In this document: positions 13,874-22,150 of the stretch, piece after piece | Position numbering within the stretch: position 1 is the first letter of the stretch | Layout of the letters: every line of letters begins with the position of its first letter | Origin: 01-FULL-43-15b sp964472675 | Lineage (GTDB): Bacteria; Patescibacteriota; Microgenomatia; UBA8517; UBA10165 | Reading direction: 5' to 3' | Length of the DNA stretch: 64,000 nucleotides | Assembly: GCA_964472675.1 (NCBI GenBank) | Contig: CAYYLO010000004.1 | Location: 1 to 64,000, forward strand | Made by a program: the position numbers and the translations under genes | Notes under the pieces: generated by a model | Seen by the model: the letters and a program-made list of their open reading frames with translations, nothing else | Databases searched by the model: none | What the model was told of the DNA's origin: nothing

Positions 13874-15193
13874 ATGTCAAAAAAGACTACTTACCTTGAC
13901 CCACAACTTGATTTGCCTGAAACTTTGCATACTGATCAGGAAACACTTTCCAAAATTGAGGTCCCGATAATTACCACTTCTGCAAGCTTTAAAAGTGATA
14001 TTTCGAAAATATCCGGGGAAAAGGTAAAGGATAAGGGCTCAGACATTGTTTTTTCCAGGGGGCACTTTTCAATGAGTGTTGCGCTTTTTAGGCAGGCGCA
14101 CGAGATGAAGCTTTCAAGTTGGCTTATTGACCCTGTTAACTATGTGACTGAAAAAGATTGGGGTAAGTTAAAGGGAATAGTTTTTGTGGGGCAAATTGCT
14201 GCCCGCTTCCCCATCGTTAAAAAAGTCAAAGATGCTGCAGATACTTTAATACGTGGCAAATTACCTCTTGCTGAAGCCATAAAAGCCCCTTTGCTTTACG
14301 CTACAAGCAACATCATGCAACCGATAATTTCAGTTCATTATGAAATCGGGAATATTTTAGCCAGAGAAGGGCGCAGGGTTTTGCAGGTTGTTACTGATCC
14401 TCATGTCAGACCTCAGTATCTGTTGGAAGCAGGCCGAAAGAATATCAGCTTTGCAGTTTTCAACAAAGACACGAAAGAGGAATTTTTGGCGAAAGCAAAA
14501 GAAGAGGGTGTCAGTATAGATGAGGATAGGATAGTTGTAACAGGTTCTCCTGTCGACCCGCGAATTGTTCGAGCCCGCAAAGGTAAAAACTTAAACTGGA
14601 TAGGTAAGCGCCCTTTAAGGTTGGCTATAACCACAGGTGGTTTAGGGCAAAACCAGGATGAAATACGCCATTTGCTGGAAAATATTTGTCCCTTAATTAA
14701 AACCAGGCAGGTACAAGTAATTTTATATGCCAGCACTTTACCTGATTTTCGCCAGATGTACGAGAATATTTTGTCAAAACATACAATAACCTGGAGTAGC
14801 AGAATTGAGGATAAAACTGCTTCTGCGCGAATTATTTATAACCCAAGTATAGTGGACGCCAATCAGAACCTGATTGACTACGCCTTTCTCTGGGCTGACG
14901 GGTTTATCACAAAGCCTTCCGGAGACATGGCTTACGATGCAGCAGCAGCAGGTTGTTTCATATTGTCTTTGGATCCGTGGGGGGATTGGGAAGTAAACGT
15001 GCAGGAGATTTTTGCCCGGTTGGCTATTTTGAAACGAGCGGAGCCAGAAGATTTTACTGGCCAGTTAAGAGAGCTGCTTGCAAGCGGTTGGATTAAGCAA
15101 GCAATTAACAACGCGTTAAAAATAGATAAGATTTATCTTACTGGAGCTAAAAATATTATAAAACTACAGCAAAAACTGACACACGGGGCTTGA
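13874..15193 (+). CDS. GT-B fold glycosyltransferase, MurG/MGDG-synthase-like
   Basis: This 439-aa protein shows a two-domain GT-B pattern. The N-terminal half has YATSNIMQPIISVHYEIG and VVTDPHVRPQYL, similar to the acceptor-side region of MGDG synthases and MurG. The C-terminal half has VTGSPVDPRIV, ITTGGLGQNQDE and the donor-binding FITKPSGDMAYDAAAAG. It probably glycosylates a lipid or cell-wall precursor, but the substrate cannot be read from the sequence. The -10 TATACT (13860-13865) is 8 nt before the ATG, suggesting a leaderless mRNA. It starts a run of plus-strand envelope genes. Confidence 0.75.
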   Translation: MSKKTTYLDPQLDLPETLHTDQETLSKIEVPIITTSASFKSDISKISGEKVKDKGSDIVFSRGHFSMSVALFRQAHEMKLSSWLIDPVNYVTEKDWGKLKGIVFVGQIAARFPIVKKVKDAADTLIRGKLPLAEAIKAPLLYATSNIMQPIISVHYEIGNILAREGRRVLQVVTDPHVRPQYLLEAGRKNISFAVFNKDTKEEFLAKAKEEGVSIDEDRIVVTGSPVDPRIVRARKGKNLNWIGKRPLRLAITTGGLGQNQDEIRHLLENICPLIKTRQVQVILYASTLPDFRQMYENILSKHTITWSSRIEDKTASARIIYNPSIVDANQNLIDYAFLWADGFITKPSGDMAYDAAAAGCFILSLDPWGDWEVNVQEIFARLAILKRAEPEDFTGQLRELLASGWIKQAINNALKIDKIYLTGAKNIIKLQQKLTHGA

Positions 15194-15231
15194 CGGTATC
15201 GGCTAAATTCAGATAAAATGAATGAGTTCAA

Positions 15232-15690
15232 ATGTTACTCGCTCCTTCTGTGCTAGCGCTCGTTGGAGTAGGTGTAATTGTTTGGGTTGTTGTAATTACC
15301 GTTTGGCTATGTAGGGTACATTTTCATTACAAAAGGTTAATAGGTGCGACTAACAAAACAGACTTAAAGCTTATATTGGAAGATTTAATAAATAAGGTTG
15401 ACCTTGCAACAAGTGAGGCTCAAAGGATACAGAAAGAATTATCCCAAATGTCAGCAAAAATGGGTAGCTGTTTGCAAAAGGTAGGGGTAATCAGGTTTAA
15501 TCCATACTCAGATACTGGAGGCAACCAATCTTTTGCGCTAGCCTGCTTGAACGAGGCAGATTCGGGGTTGGTTATTTTAAGTCTTCATGGAAGAGAAGGT
15601 ACGCGCGTATACATAAAGGGTGTAAATCGCGGAAAATCAACATCCGGTTTGTCCCGGGAGGAAAAACAAGCAATTGAGGAAGCGCGGTAA
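15232..15690 (+). CDS. DUF4446 family membrane-anchored protein
   Basis: This 152-aa protein has one N-terminal membrane helix (about residues 5-28), a helical linker and a C-terminal domain with VGVIRFNPYSDTGGNQSFALACL and REGTRVYIKGV, the DUF4446 signature. Function is unknown. A promoter with TTGACG (15190-15195), an 18-nt spacer and TAAAAT (15214-15219) precedes it. Its stop codon is immediately followed by the ATG of the DUF3048 gene. Confidence 0.85.
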   Translation: MLLAPSVLALVGVGVIVWVVVITVWLCRVHFHYKRLIGATNKTDLKLILEDLINKVDLATSEAQRIQKELSQMSAKMGSCLQKVGVIRFNPYSDTGGNQSFALACLNEADSGLVILSLHGREGTRVYIKGVNRGKSTSGLSREEKQAIEEAR

Positions 15691-16845
15691 ATGAAAAACA
15701 CGAAAATTAAATTAATCGCAGGACTTTTGGGGTTGTATTTTGTTGCTGTTGGTATATCTTATGCTGTCTTTTCATATATCATCAAACCCGCAAAAGAAAG
15801 TGTTGTCCCCCAAAACGTATCAGAAACTCGCGCCAAAATAGATTCTTCGGCTCCCAAAGACCAGGAATGTCCGCTAAATGGTAAAAAGTTTACCAAAGCA
15901 GAGCGCGATATATGGGAGAAGAGAAGACCTCTTTTGGCAATGATCGAAAACCATCAAGAATCGCGGCCACAGTCGGGTTTAAGCTCTGCAGACATAATAT
16001 ATGAAGCTATAGCCGAAGGGGGCATTTCTCGCTTCATGGCTGTTTTTTATTGCGGCGTGGCATCTGAGGAAGTGCAAGTTGGGCCGGTCCGCTCTGCCAG
16101 GACTTACTTCTTGGATTGGGCATCTGAATATGGGGATCATCCACTTTATGCCCACGTAGGCGGAGCAAACAAGCCGGGACCTGCCGATGCCTTGGGGCAG
16201 ATTAACACCTACGGGTGGTTTTTGTATAACGATCTTAATCAGTTTTCGATTGGGTTTCCTACTTTTTGGCGGGACTATGAAAGACTAGGGCATACTGTTG
16301 CGACAGAGCATACGATGTATTCGACAACGGATAAGCTTCTGGCGGTTGCGGCAGGCCGCGGATTGACAAATCAGGACAAGAATGGAGTTGCCTGGAACAA
16401 AGTCTATACAAGCTGGAAATTTACTGACGGTCAAGCATCTCCATCTCCCGCTGCCTCGAAAATCTCCTTTCCGTTTGCCGGGGGCTATCAGGATTATATT
16501 GTTAATTGGGTTTACGATTCTGCTGCAAATTCTTACAAGCGTGAAAATGGATCTGCCTCTCACGTTGATTTGAACAACAACCAGCAGTTGTCTGCTTCAA
16601 GCATTGTAGTGCAATTTGCACCGTTAAAAGGGCCGATTGACGAGCTAAAGCACATGCTCTACAAAACTACTGGAGCCGGACGCGCACTTGTTTTCCAGAA
16701 TGGTGATGTGATCCAGGCTTCGTGGAGCAAAAAGACACGCACTGACAGAACTCTTTTCCTAGATAAAGCTGGCAAGCAAATAAACTTTGTGCGTGGACCA
16801 ATTTGGGTAGAAGTTGTAGATCCGGCGACTACAGTTACCTATTAA
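15691..16845 (+). CDS. DUF3048 domain extracytoplasmic protein (YerB-like)
   Basis: This 384-aa protein has an N-terminal signal anchor (about residues 7-30) and then a DUF3048 domain. Signatures are LAMIENHQESRPQSGLSSADIIYEA, FYCGVASEEVQVGPVRSARTYF and HVGGANKPGP. Homologues include Bacillus YerB, an outward-facing lipoprotein of unknown role. No lipobox Cys is visible here, so it is probably held by the helix. It directly follows the DUF4446 gene, with no gap, and is probably part of the same operon. Confidence 0.88.
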   Translation: MKNTKIKLIAGLLGLYFVAVGISYAVFSYIIKPAKESVVPQNVSETRAKIDSSAPKDQECPLNGKKFTKAERDIWEKRRPLLAMIENHQESRPQSGLSSADIIYEAIAEGGISRFMAVFYCGVASEEVQVGPVRSARTYFLDWASEYGDHPLYAHVGGANKPGPADALGQINTYGWFLYNDLNQFSIGFPTFWRDYERLGHTVATEHTMYSTTDKLLAVAAGRGLTNQDKNGVAWNKVYTSWKFTDGQASPSPAASKISFPFAGGYQDYIVNWVYDSAANSYKRENGSASHVDLNNNQQLSASSIVVQFAPLKGPIDELKHMLYKTTGAGRALVFQNGDVIQASWSKKTRTDRTLFLDKAGKQINFVRGPIWVEVVDPATTVTY

Positions 16846-16875
16846 TTTGCTTCCTGCCAGCTCAAAAAACCTACA

Positions 16876-17460
16876 ATGGCTGCATTGCGCGATTTTATAG
16901 TTTCAAAAGTTAGAGTCAAAATAATAAAAATTCTTCTGGAGAATCCGACAGAGATGTATTATGTTCGCGATCTGGTTAGAAGGACTGGAGAAGAGATCAA
17001 TGCTGTTAGGCGTGAACTTTCCCGCATGGATGAGGCAAGTATGGTTAAGAAAGAGGCAAGGGGCAACAGGCTCTACTATTGGTTCAGGACAGACTACCCT
17101 TTCTACTCGGAGCTGTTAAGTTTGGTTGCCAAAACCACTGGTTTGGGGGCGCGCATTCGCAAAAACAAAGGCAAAATTGGCAGGCTTACTTTTGTCGTTT
17201 TTTCTGGTGAGTTTGTGCGCAGGCGACCAAAGATAAACGCCGACCAGGTTGACATCCTTGTCGTAGGGGATGTGGTTTTGCCTGAACTTGCAGGGTTAAT
17301 ACGTCAGGAAGAATCTGTTCGCAATCATGAGATTAACTATACGCCGATGACCAGAGATGAGTTTGAGTTTCGCAAAAAGCGCCGTGACCCATTCGTGTTG
17401 GGGATTTTAACCTCTGCCCGCTTTATGATTCTTGGAGATGAACAGGAGTTTGTATCGTGA
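16876..17460 (+). CDS. Winged-helix regulator with nucleotidyltransferase-like C-domain
   Basis: This 194-aa protein has an ArsR-like winged helix in its first 75 residues (VKIIKILLENPTEMYYVRDLVRRTGEEINAVRREL...RGNRLYYWF). A C-terminal domain with FSGEFVRRRPKINADQVDILVVGD resembles the minimal nucleotidyltransferase fold fused to wHTH domains in CPR and archaea. It is likely a DNA-binding regulator with an unknown signal. The last 10 codons lie in a 30-bp direct repeat recurring 242 bp downstream, next to secD, so its 3' end appears to have been re-created by an insertion. The stop overlaps the next GTG by 3 bases. Confidence 0.78.
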   Translation: MAALRDFIVSKVRVKIIKILLENPTEMYYVRDLVRRTGEEINAVRRELSRMDEASMVKKEARGNRLYYWFRTDYPFYSELLSLVAKTTGLGARIRKNKGKIGRLTFVVFSGEFVRRRPKINADQVDILVVGDVVLPELAGLIRQEESVRNHEINYTPMTRDEFEFRKKRRDPFVLGILTSARFMILGDEQEFVS

Positions 17461-17695
17461 GAGTTATGGATATCTGCTCAGCAACAGTTTCTAAAAGGCG
17501 ACGTCGGCTGTTTTGTGGTGAAAATACGTTTTACTTGGCCGCGTCTACAGGTCTCGACGAGCGCCAAAATATTTCTTATATGAAATTTTTACGTGCTCGT
17601 CTGCGACAGTCTTTTAAAAATATTGCTTCACAGATATCTGCACACGCGACTTGTATTAAAACTTCTATGATTCTTGGAGATGAACAGGAGTTTGT
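17424..17695. repeat. 242-bp insertion bounded by a 30-bp direct repeat
   Basis: The 30-bp sequence beginning TATGATTCTTGGAG occurs at 17424-17453 and again, identical, at 17666-17695. Both copies continue into codons for Val-Ser-stop, but with different bases (GTATCGTGA against GTGAGTTAG). The second copy ends 9 nt before the secD ATG, as expected for the original gene end. The intervening 212 bp contain GATATCTGC near each end. This is the arrangement left by an element that inserts at a gene's 3' end and supplies a replacement end. Confidence 0.8.
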
Positions 17696-17702
17696 GAGTT
17701 AG
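17457..17702 (+). CDS. Small ORF within the 242-bp insertion
   Basis: This 81-codon ORF opens at a GTG overlapping the regulator stop (GTGA) and ends in the second repeat copy, so its last residues (MILGDEQEFVS) are the same as those of the regulator. The middle is basic (SKRRRRLFCG, FLRARLRQSF) and unrecognisable. It may be translated by coupling, or it may be just open sequence produced by the insertion. I rate real protein function as unlikely but possible. Confidence 0.3.
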   Translation: MRVMDICSATVSKRRRRLFCGENTFYLAASTGLDERQNISYMKFLRARLRQSFKNIASQISAHATCIKTSMILGDEQEFVS

Positions 17703-17704
17703 AC

Positions 17705-19063
17705 ATGAGACAGTGGAAAAAACTGCTAATCATTTTGGCGATTGTATTAGGTAGCGTGTATGTAGCTCTCCCCCCAACGCTACCTATTAAATTTTCCTAT
17801 AAGAAATTTAAGGTAGATCAAACGCTAAACCGTTCTCCGCTTAGTATCATGCTGGGCGAATATTTTTCTTTCCAGCGTGATTTAAATATTAAGCTGGGTT
17901 TGGATTTGGCAGGAGGTAGCCATTTGGTTTTTGAAGCCGATATGTCAAAAATAGGGGAAAGTGATAAAAAGTTCGCAGTGGAGGGAGCGCGGGATGCAAT
18001 TGAACGGAGAATCAACCTTTTTGGGGTTGCAGAAAGCACGGTTCAAACTTCGCAAGCAGGAAACTCGCACAGGATAAATATAGACTTACCAGGAGTGAAG
18101 GACACTCAAGGGGCAATAGCCTTGATTGGCCAAACAGCACAGTTAGATTTCAGAGAGCTCCTGCCCATTCCCAAAGAAGCAACTGATACTCCGCGGTTTG
18201 TAACTTACCAAAACACGCGCTCTACCGGTTTTACAGGAAACGACTTTAAAAGAGCCAGGAGCGATTTTGATTCATCAACAGGTAAGCCGGTAGTTTCTTT
18301 TGAGACAAAGCCTGAATCAGCTAAAAAATTTGCCGACATCACAACTCGTCTTCAAGGACAACCCCTGGCAATTTTTTTAGACCAGGTACCGATTTCAAAT
18401 CCAACTGTTTCCAACCCGATAACTGACGGCAGAGGAATTATCACTGGGCAATTTACTTTAGCGCAAACCAAAAGTTTGGCTAATCTTTTGAATAGCGGTG
18501 CTCTTCCTGTGCCAATCCATTTGATTGAACAGCGAACTATTGAAGCAAGCTTGGGAGCTGAGTCAATTCAGGCGAGTATTTTTGCAGGTCTGGTTGGCTT
18601 GGCGATGGTTATTTTATTTATGGTTTTGTATTACGGAAGATTGGGTATTGTCGCCAGCATTGCTTTGTTAATATATGGGTTGATTAGCTTGAGTATTTAC
18701 AAATTGATTCCTATCGTTTTAACCCTGCCGGGCGTTGCAGGATTTATTTTATCTGTGGGAATGGCGGTAGATTCTAACATTTTAATTTTTGAGAGAATGA
18801 AGGAGGAACTGGCCTTGGGGAAACCCTGGAGAGACAGCATGGAAACAGCTTTCGGTAGAGCCTGGGATTCTATACGAGACGCTAACATTGCAACCCTTTT
18901 AACTTCCTTTATATTATTTAATCCTTTAAACTTGTCTTTTCTGCACACTTCCGGCCCTGTGAGAGGTTTTGCTGCGACTCTATTTTTAGGAGTGGCAATA
19001 GGTTTGTTTACAGGTATATTTGTGACAAGGACACTGCTTCGCGTGTTTGTGCGGAAGCAGTGA
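17705..19063 (+). CDS. secD: Protein translocase subunit SecD
   Basis: SecD works with SecF and the SecYEG channel, using the proton gradient to pull proteins through the membrane. The 452-aa protein has an N-terminal helix, the GLDLAGGSHLVFEADM signature, the P1 periplasmic domain with ARDAIERRINLFGVAE, and five C-terminal helices including LPGVAGFILSVGMAVDSNILIFERMKEEL. Length is usual for short SecD proteins. secF follows after 9 nt. The gene begins 2 nt after the stop of the insertion-derived ORF. Confidence 0.96.
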   Translation: MRQWKKLLIILAIVLGSVYVALPPTLPIKFSYKKFKVDQTLNRSPLSIMLGEYFSFQRDLNIKLGLDLAGGSHLVFEADMSKIGESDKKFAVEGARDAIERRINLFGVAESTVQTSQAGNSHRINIDLPGVKDTQGAIALIGQTAQLDFRELLPIPKEATDTPRFVTYQNTRSTGFTGNDFKRARSDFDSSTGKPVVSFETKPESAKKFADITTRLQGQPLAIFLDQVPISNPTVSNPITDGRGIITGQFTLAQTKSLANLLNSGALPVPIHLIEQRTIEASLGAESIQASIFAGLVGLAMVILFMVLYYGRLGIVASIALLIYGLISLSIYKLIPIVLTLPGVAGFILSVGMAVDSNILIFERMKEELALGKPWRDSMETAFGRAWDSIRDANIATLLTSFILFNPLNLSFLHTSGPVRGFAATLFLGVAIGLFTGIFVTRTLLRVFVRKQ

Positions 19064-19072
19064 AAACAACAT

Positions 19073-19936
19073 ATGTGGATGCGGTATAGGCCAATTTATT
19101 TTTTAATTTCAGGTATCGCTATTGCTTTTTCTGTTTTTGCACTTTCGAATTGGGGCTTAAGGCAGTCAATTGATTTTACCGGTGGGAGTGTTGTTGAGTA
19201 TTCTTCGGAGGTTGATGGGGCTGGCGAGCGTCTAAAAGAAATTGCTGTATCAAGACAGTATCCTTTAAAGGGAGTTAGAATAATCTCCTCCAGGGAAGTG
19301 GAATTGCGATTTTCTGCAGAGTTTGACCAGACTAAAGCACAAGAACTTGCCCGTGACCTGGGGGAAAATACAAAGCTGGTAAGATTCGAGAGTGTAGGTC
19401 CGATACTTTCAGCTGAGATTCTTAAAAAAACATATGTGGCTTTGGGAATAGCTTCCATAGGTATTCTTTTATGGGTTGCTTGGCAATTTAAAAGTTTTCA
19501 ATTTGGATTGTGTGCGATTTTGGCAACACTTCACGACACAGTAATTTTGTTAGGAGTATTTGCGGTTTTGGGCCGTTTTCAGAATGTAGAGATAGATATT
19601 TTGTTCGTTACGGCAATTTTAACTGTTCTTTCCTTTTCAGTACATGACACGATTGTCGTCTATGATCGAGTCCGCGAGATTTCCAGGAAACATAGTAGTA
19701 TTTCCGTATATGACAGGGCAAACAAGGCTTTATCAGAAACAATGGTTCGCTCTCTTAATAACTCTTTAACAATTACTTTTATGTTAACAGCCCTTTTTTT
19801 GATGGGCGGAGAAACAATCAGGTGGTTTGTCTTTGCTCTTCTTGTAGGAACTATTTCAGGCACCTATTCTTCACCTTTTGTAGCCGTTCCGCTTCTTGTT
19901 ACCTGGGATGAGTTAAAAAGAAAAATCAAGCGCTAG
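19073..19936 (+). CDS. secF: Protein translocase subunit SecF
   Basis: SecF is the partner of SecD in proton-driven export. The 287-aa protein has the N-terminal helix, SIDFTGGSVVEYS, the P1-like domain and the conserved VLSFSVHDTIVVYDRVRE and RSLNNSLTITFMLTALFLMGGETIRWF segments. It is organised as a secDF operon. The export load here includes two very large surface proteins further along. The 3' end overlaps the convergent hypothetical gene by 11 nt. Confidence 0.96.
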   Translation: MWMRYRPIYFLISGIAIAFSVFALSNWGLRQSIDFTGGSVVEYSSEVDGAGERLKEIAVSRQYPLKGVRIISSREVELRFSAEFDQTKAQELARDLGENTKLVRFESVGPILSAEILKKTYVALGIASIGILLWVAWQFKSFQFGLCAILATLHDTVILLGVFAVLGRFQNVEIDILFVTAILTVLSFSVHDTIVVYDRVREISRKHSSISVYDRANKALSETMVRSLNNSLTITFMLTALFLMGGETIRWFVFALLVGTISGTYSSPFVAVPLLVTWDELKRKIKR

Positions 19937-20489
19937 GATTTTCTTTCCTCCACTGTTTTGGTGTATAAATCTTTTCCGATATTGCCTCAAACCCCATCTT
20001 ATTTAATGTTTTTGCTAAAAAGCTTTTGCCTGTTTGGTCAATATGGATAGCTTCTTCTTCCTGATAAAACAAATCTTCTGGTAAGTTATTGTCCTTCCAT
20101 ATTTGTTGTAATTGTTTGAACTCTTTTTCGGTTAGATTAAGAATCCAACAGCAAGTGTCATCATGGTGATCAAACTTAGCAGGCTTCTGTTTTTGCTTTC
20201 CAACATTGTTTAGCGGTTTGTCGTTCAAGAGAAGAGTAAAAAGTTCATCACAGTCTGAAAGCTTAAATATCCAATCGGTTACTTGCGAAACCAGCTTTAT
20301 TTTTTCACCTTTCCTCTTAGGTAATTCTCCAACTCTTAATTTCTTCCCTAACACCTTTTTGGTGTTAATTAGCTCGGCGCGGTAATAATCGCACCACAGG
20401 CTTACCGCCCCGGAAGTTACCTTAACTGCTTTCCTCAAAGGAAAGTTCTTTGTGTCAAAGAAATAATATAACTCTGGTAAGTAAATCAT
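19926..20489 (-). CDS. Hypothetical soluble protein
   Basis: This 187-aa protein has no family I recognise. It has a beta-rich N-terminal half (YYFFDTKNFPLRKAVKVTSGAV) and a charged helical C-terminal half with KFDHHDDTCCWILNLTEKEF. It has no signal peptide or membrane helix. Its promoter is well defined: on the minus strand TTGAAA (20525-20520), a 16-nt spacer and GATAAT (20503-20498), only 8 nt before the ATG, so the mRNA should be leaderless. Confidence 0.6.
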   Translation of the reverse strand: MIYLPELYYFFDTKNFPLRKAVKVTSGAVSLWCDYYRAELINTKKVLGKKLRVGELPKRKGEKIKLVSQVTDWIFKLSDCDELFTLLLNDKPLNNVGKQKQKPAKFDHHDDTCCWILNLTEKEFKQLQQIWKDNNLPEDLFYQEEEAIHIDQTGKSFLAKTLNKMGFEAISEKIYTPKQWRKENPSA

Positions 20490-20565
20490 ATCCTGCTATT
20501 ATCTATAATTGTCTAGTTATTTCAACTAAGACTGGTAATAAAAAAGTATGGAAAATATAATGTAG

Positions 20566-20585
20566 ATTCCCGCCTCCGCGGGAAT
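20566..20585. repeat. Short GC-rich palindrome
   Basis: ATTCCCGC (20566-20573) and GCGGGAAT (20578-20585) form an 8-bp stem with a CTCC loop. Words of the type 'ATTCCCGC...GCGGGAATGAC' are dispersed in many bacterial genomes. It lies at the end of the ASCH pseudogene and may mark the event that broke it. Confidence 0.6.
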
Positions 20586-20597
20586 GACATGCCAATT

Positions 20598-20799
20598 AAG
20601 TATGAAGCGAATTATCTTAAGTGGTGTGTTTTGGCCAAATGATAACTGCCTTGGCAAACTCCTCACGAGTTTCTCTGTTTACCAGACTCAACTGATCGCC
20701 TTGGGCGAGATCTTTGTCATCAAACAGTCTCCATGTGGAAGTTTTTGATCCATCCAAAACCAGCGATGCCAACTCCGGTGCAAATTTTAAAGTTTTCAT
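20598..20799 (-). pseudogene. ASCH-domain protein, internally deleted
   Basis: The ATG overlaps the cca stop (ATGA). The first 54 residues (MKTLKFAPELASLVLDGSKTSTWRLF...) match ASCH-domain proteins, small RNA-binding-like beta barrels. The frame then ends at 20617 after 60 codons. In the +1 frame, just past the break, TPLKIIRFIL is encoded (about 20598-20627). That is the usual C-terminal ending of such proteins, so about 60 central residues have been deleted with a frameshift. A GC-rich palindrome follows. Probably non-functional. Confidence 0.7.
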
Positions 20800-22133
20800 T
20801 TAAATTCTTGAATGCGGGCAAGAAGATGCTCTCTTTCATTTTTTGTTTGGTCTTCTTCAACTTCTTCAAAAAGTTTTTGCAGGATTTCACCCACCTTTGG
20901 TCCGGAGGGGATTTTTAAGATTTCCATTACATCCCTCCCGTCAACTTTTAAATCTTTAACAGAAAATGGTTGGTGTTGAACTTCTTCTAAACGCTTTTTG
21001 AACTTTTCAAGCCGCCAGGAAGTTTCCTGCACCCCTCCTCCCAGGCGATCTCCAACCCGTAGATCTAACATATCTTGTAAATTTTCTACGCCTACATTTT
21101 TTATGAATCGCCTTAAAGCTGAATCGGTTTGTTGGTCATCAACGCTAAATTGATGCCAGCGAACTAAAATCCAAAGCTTGTCTTTTTGTTTTTTGGAGAG
21201 CCGTAGCCGATCGGCAATTTCTTTAACTTGCCGGGAACCAATTATTTCGTGATTATAAAAAGTTACTATTCCCTTTGGAGTAAGCTTGCGCGTTTGAACT
21301 TTGCCAATGTCATGAAGCAATGTTGCCAGACGCACCAGCGGGTTTTTGGAAGGGCAATTTTTCAAAGCGTTTAAACAATGGGTGTAAACATCGAAAACGT
21401 GATGTCTCTGGGGACTTTTTTGCTCGACTCCAATTCCTGCTACCAATTCCGGAAGAATGTAAGTTAATAAGCCCGATGCGTAGAGCATTGTAATCCCCTC
21501 GTCGGGAAAATCGGACTTCAAAATTTTAAATAATTCGTCTCTTATCCTTTCCCATGAGACATGCTTTATGTTTTCAGAGTGCATTTTTATTGCCTGAAAA
21601 GTATTTTCTTCAATAGCAAATCCCAACTCAGCGGCAATTCTTATAGCGCGCATCATGCGAAGTGCGTCCTCGCTGAATCTGTCGATTGGGTTTCCAACTG
21701 CGCGAATTAATTTTTTCTTAATATCCTCATGTCCGCCAAAGGGGTCAATAATTTTTTTATTGGCAGGAATGGCCATGGCGTTGATGGTAAAATCACGCCT
21801 GCTTAAATCTTCTTCTAGGTCCTTGCCCCAAGTGACGGTGTCCGGTCTTCTTTTGTCAGAATAACCGTGTTCTGTTCTAAAAGTTGTAATTTCATAAGGC
21901 TTTTCTTCTCCTTCTTTTGTTATTCCCACGGTCCCGAATTGATTATTGTAAAATCCGTCAGGGAAGAGATTTAATATTTGTTCAGGTGTAGCATCCGTGG
22001 TAAAATCCCAGTCATTAGTTTTTCTATTTAGCATTAAATCCCTCACGACGCCTCCGACAATATAGATTTGGTAACCCGACCGCTCAAAGGTGTGCAAGAT
22101 TTTTTTGACAAACGGGGGGAAATCGATTTGCAT
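20796..22133 (-). CDS. cca: CCA-adding tRNA nucleotidyltransferase
   Basis: This class II nucleotidyltransferase with an HD domain builds or repairs the CCA 3' end of tRNA. The catalytic part has YIVGGVVRDLMLNRKTNDWDF and RRDFTINAMA; it is followed by RFSEDALRMMRAIRIAAELGF and the HD segment with LLHDIGK and NHEIIG. Both tRNA genes in the window lack encoded CCA, so the enzyme should be essential. ATG 22133 (MQIDFPPFVKK) is the likely start; the longer ORF would reach into recJ. Only 17 bp separate it from the divergent recJ ATG. Confidence 0.95.
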   Translation of the reverse strand: MQIDFPPFVKKILHTFERSGYQIYIVGGVVRDLMLNRKTNDWDFTTDATPEQILNLFPDGFYNNQFGTVGITKEGEEKPYEITTFRTEHGYSDKRRPDTVTWGKDLEEDLSRRDFTINAMAIPANKKIIDPFGGHEDIKKKLIRAVGNPIDRFSEDALRMMRAIRIAAELGFAIEENTFQAIKMHSENIKHVSWERIRDELFKILKSDFPDEGITMLYASGLLTYILPELVAGIGVEQKSPQRHHVFDVYTHCLNALKNCPSKNPLVRLATLLHDIGKVQTRKLTPKGIVTFYNHEIIGSRQVKEIADRLRLSKKQKDKLWILVRWHQFSVDDQQTDSALRRFIKNVGVENLQDMLDLRVGDRLGGGVQETSWRLEKFKKRLEEVQHQPFSVKDLKVDGRDVMEILKIPSGPKVGEILQKLFEEVEEDQTKNEREHLLARIQEFK

Positions 22134-22150
22134 GGTATTATTGTAGCAAA
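22134..22150. promoter_or_regulatory. Overlapping divergent -10 elements (cca / recJ)
   Basis: The 17 bp between the two start codons contain TATTAT on the plus strand (about 22137-22142) and TACAAT on the minus strand within the same bases. Each would start transcription at or next to its ATG. This looks like a single symmetric promoter that fires leaderless mRNA in both directions. Confidence 0.5.
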
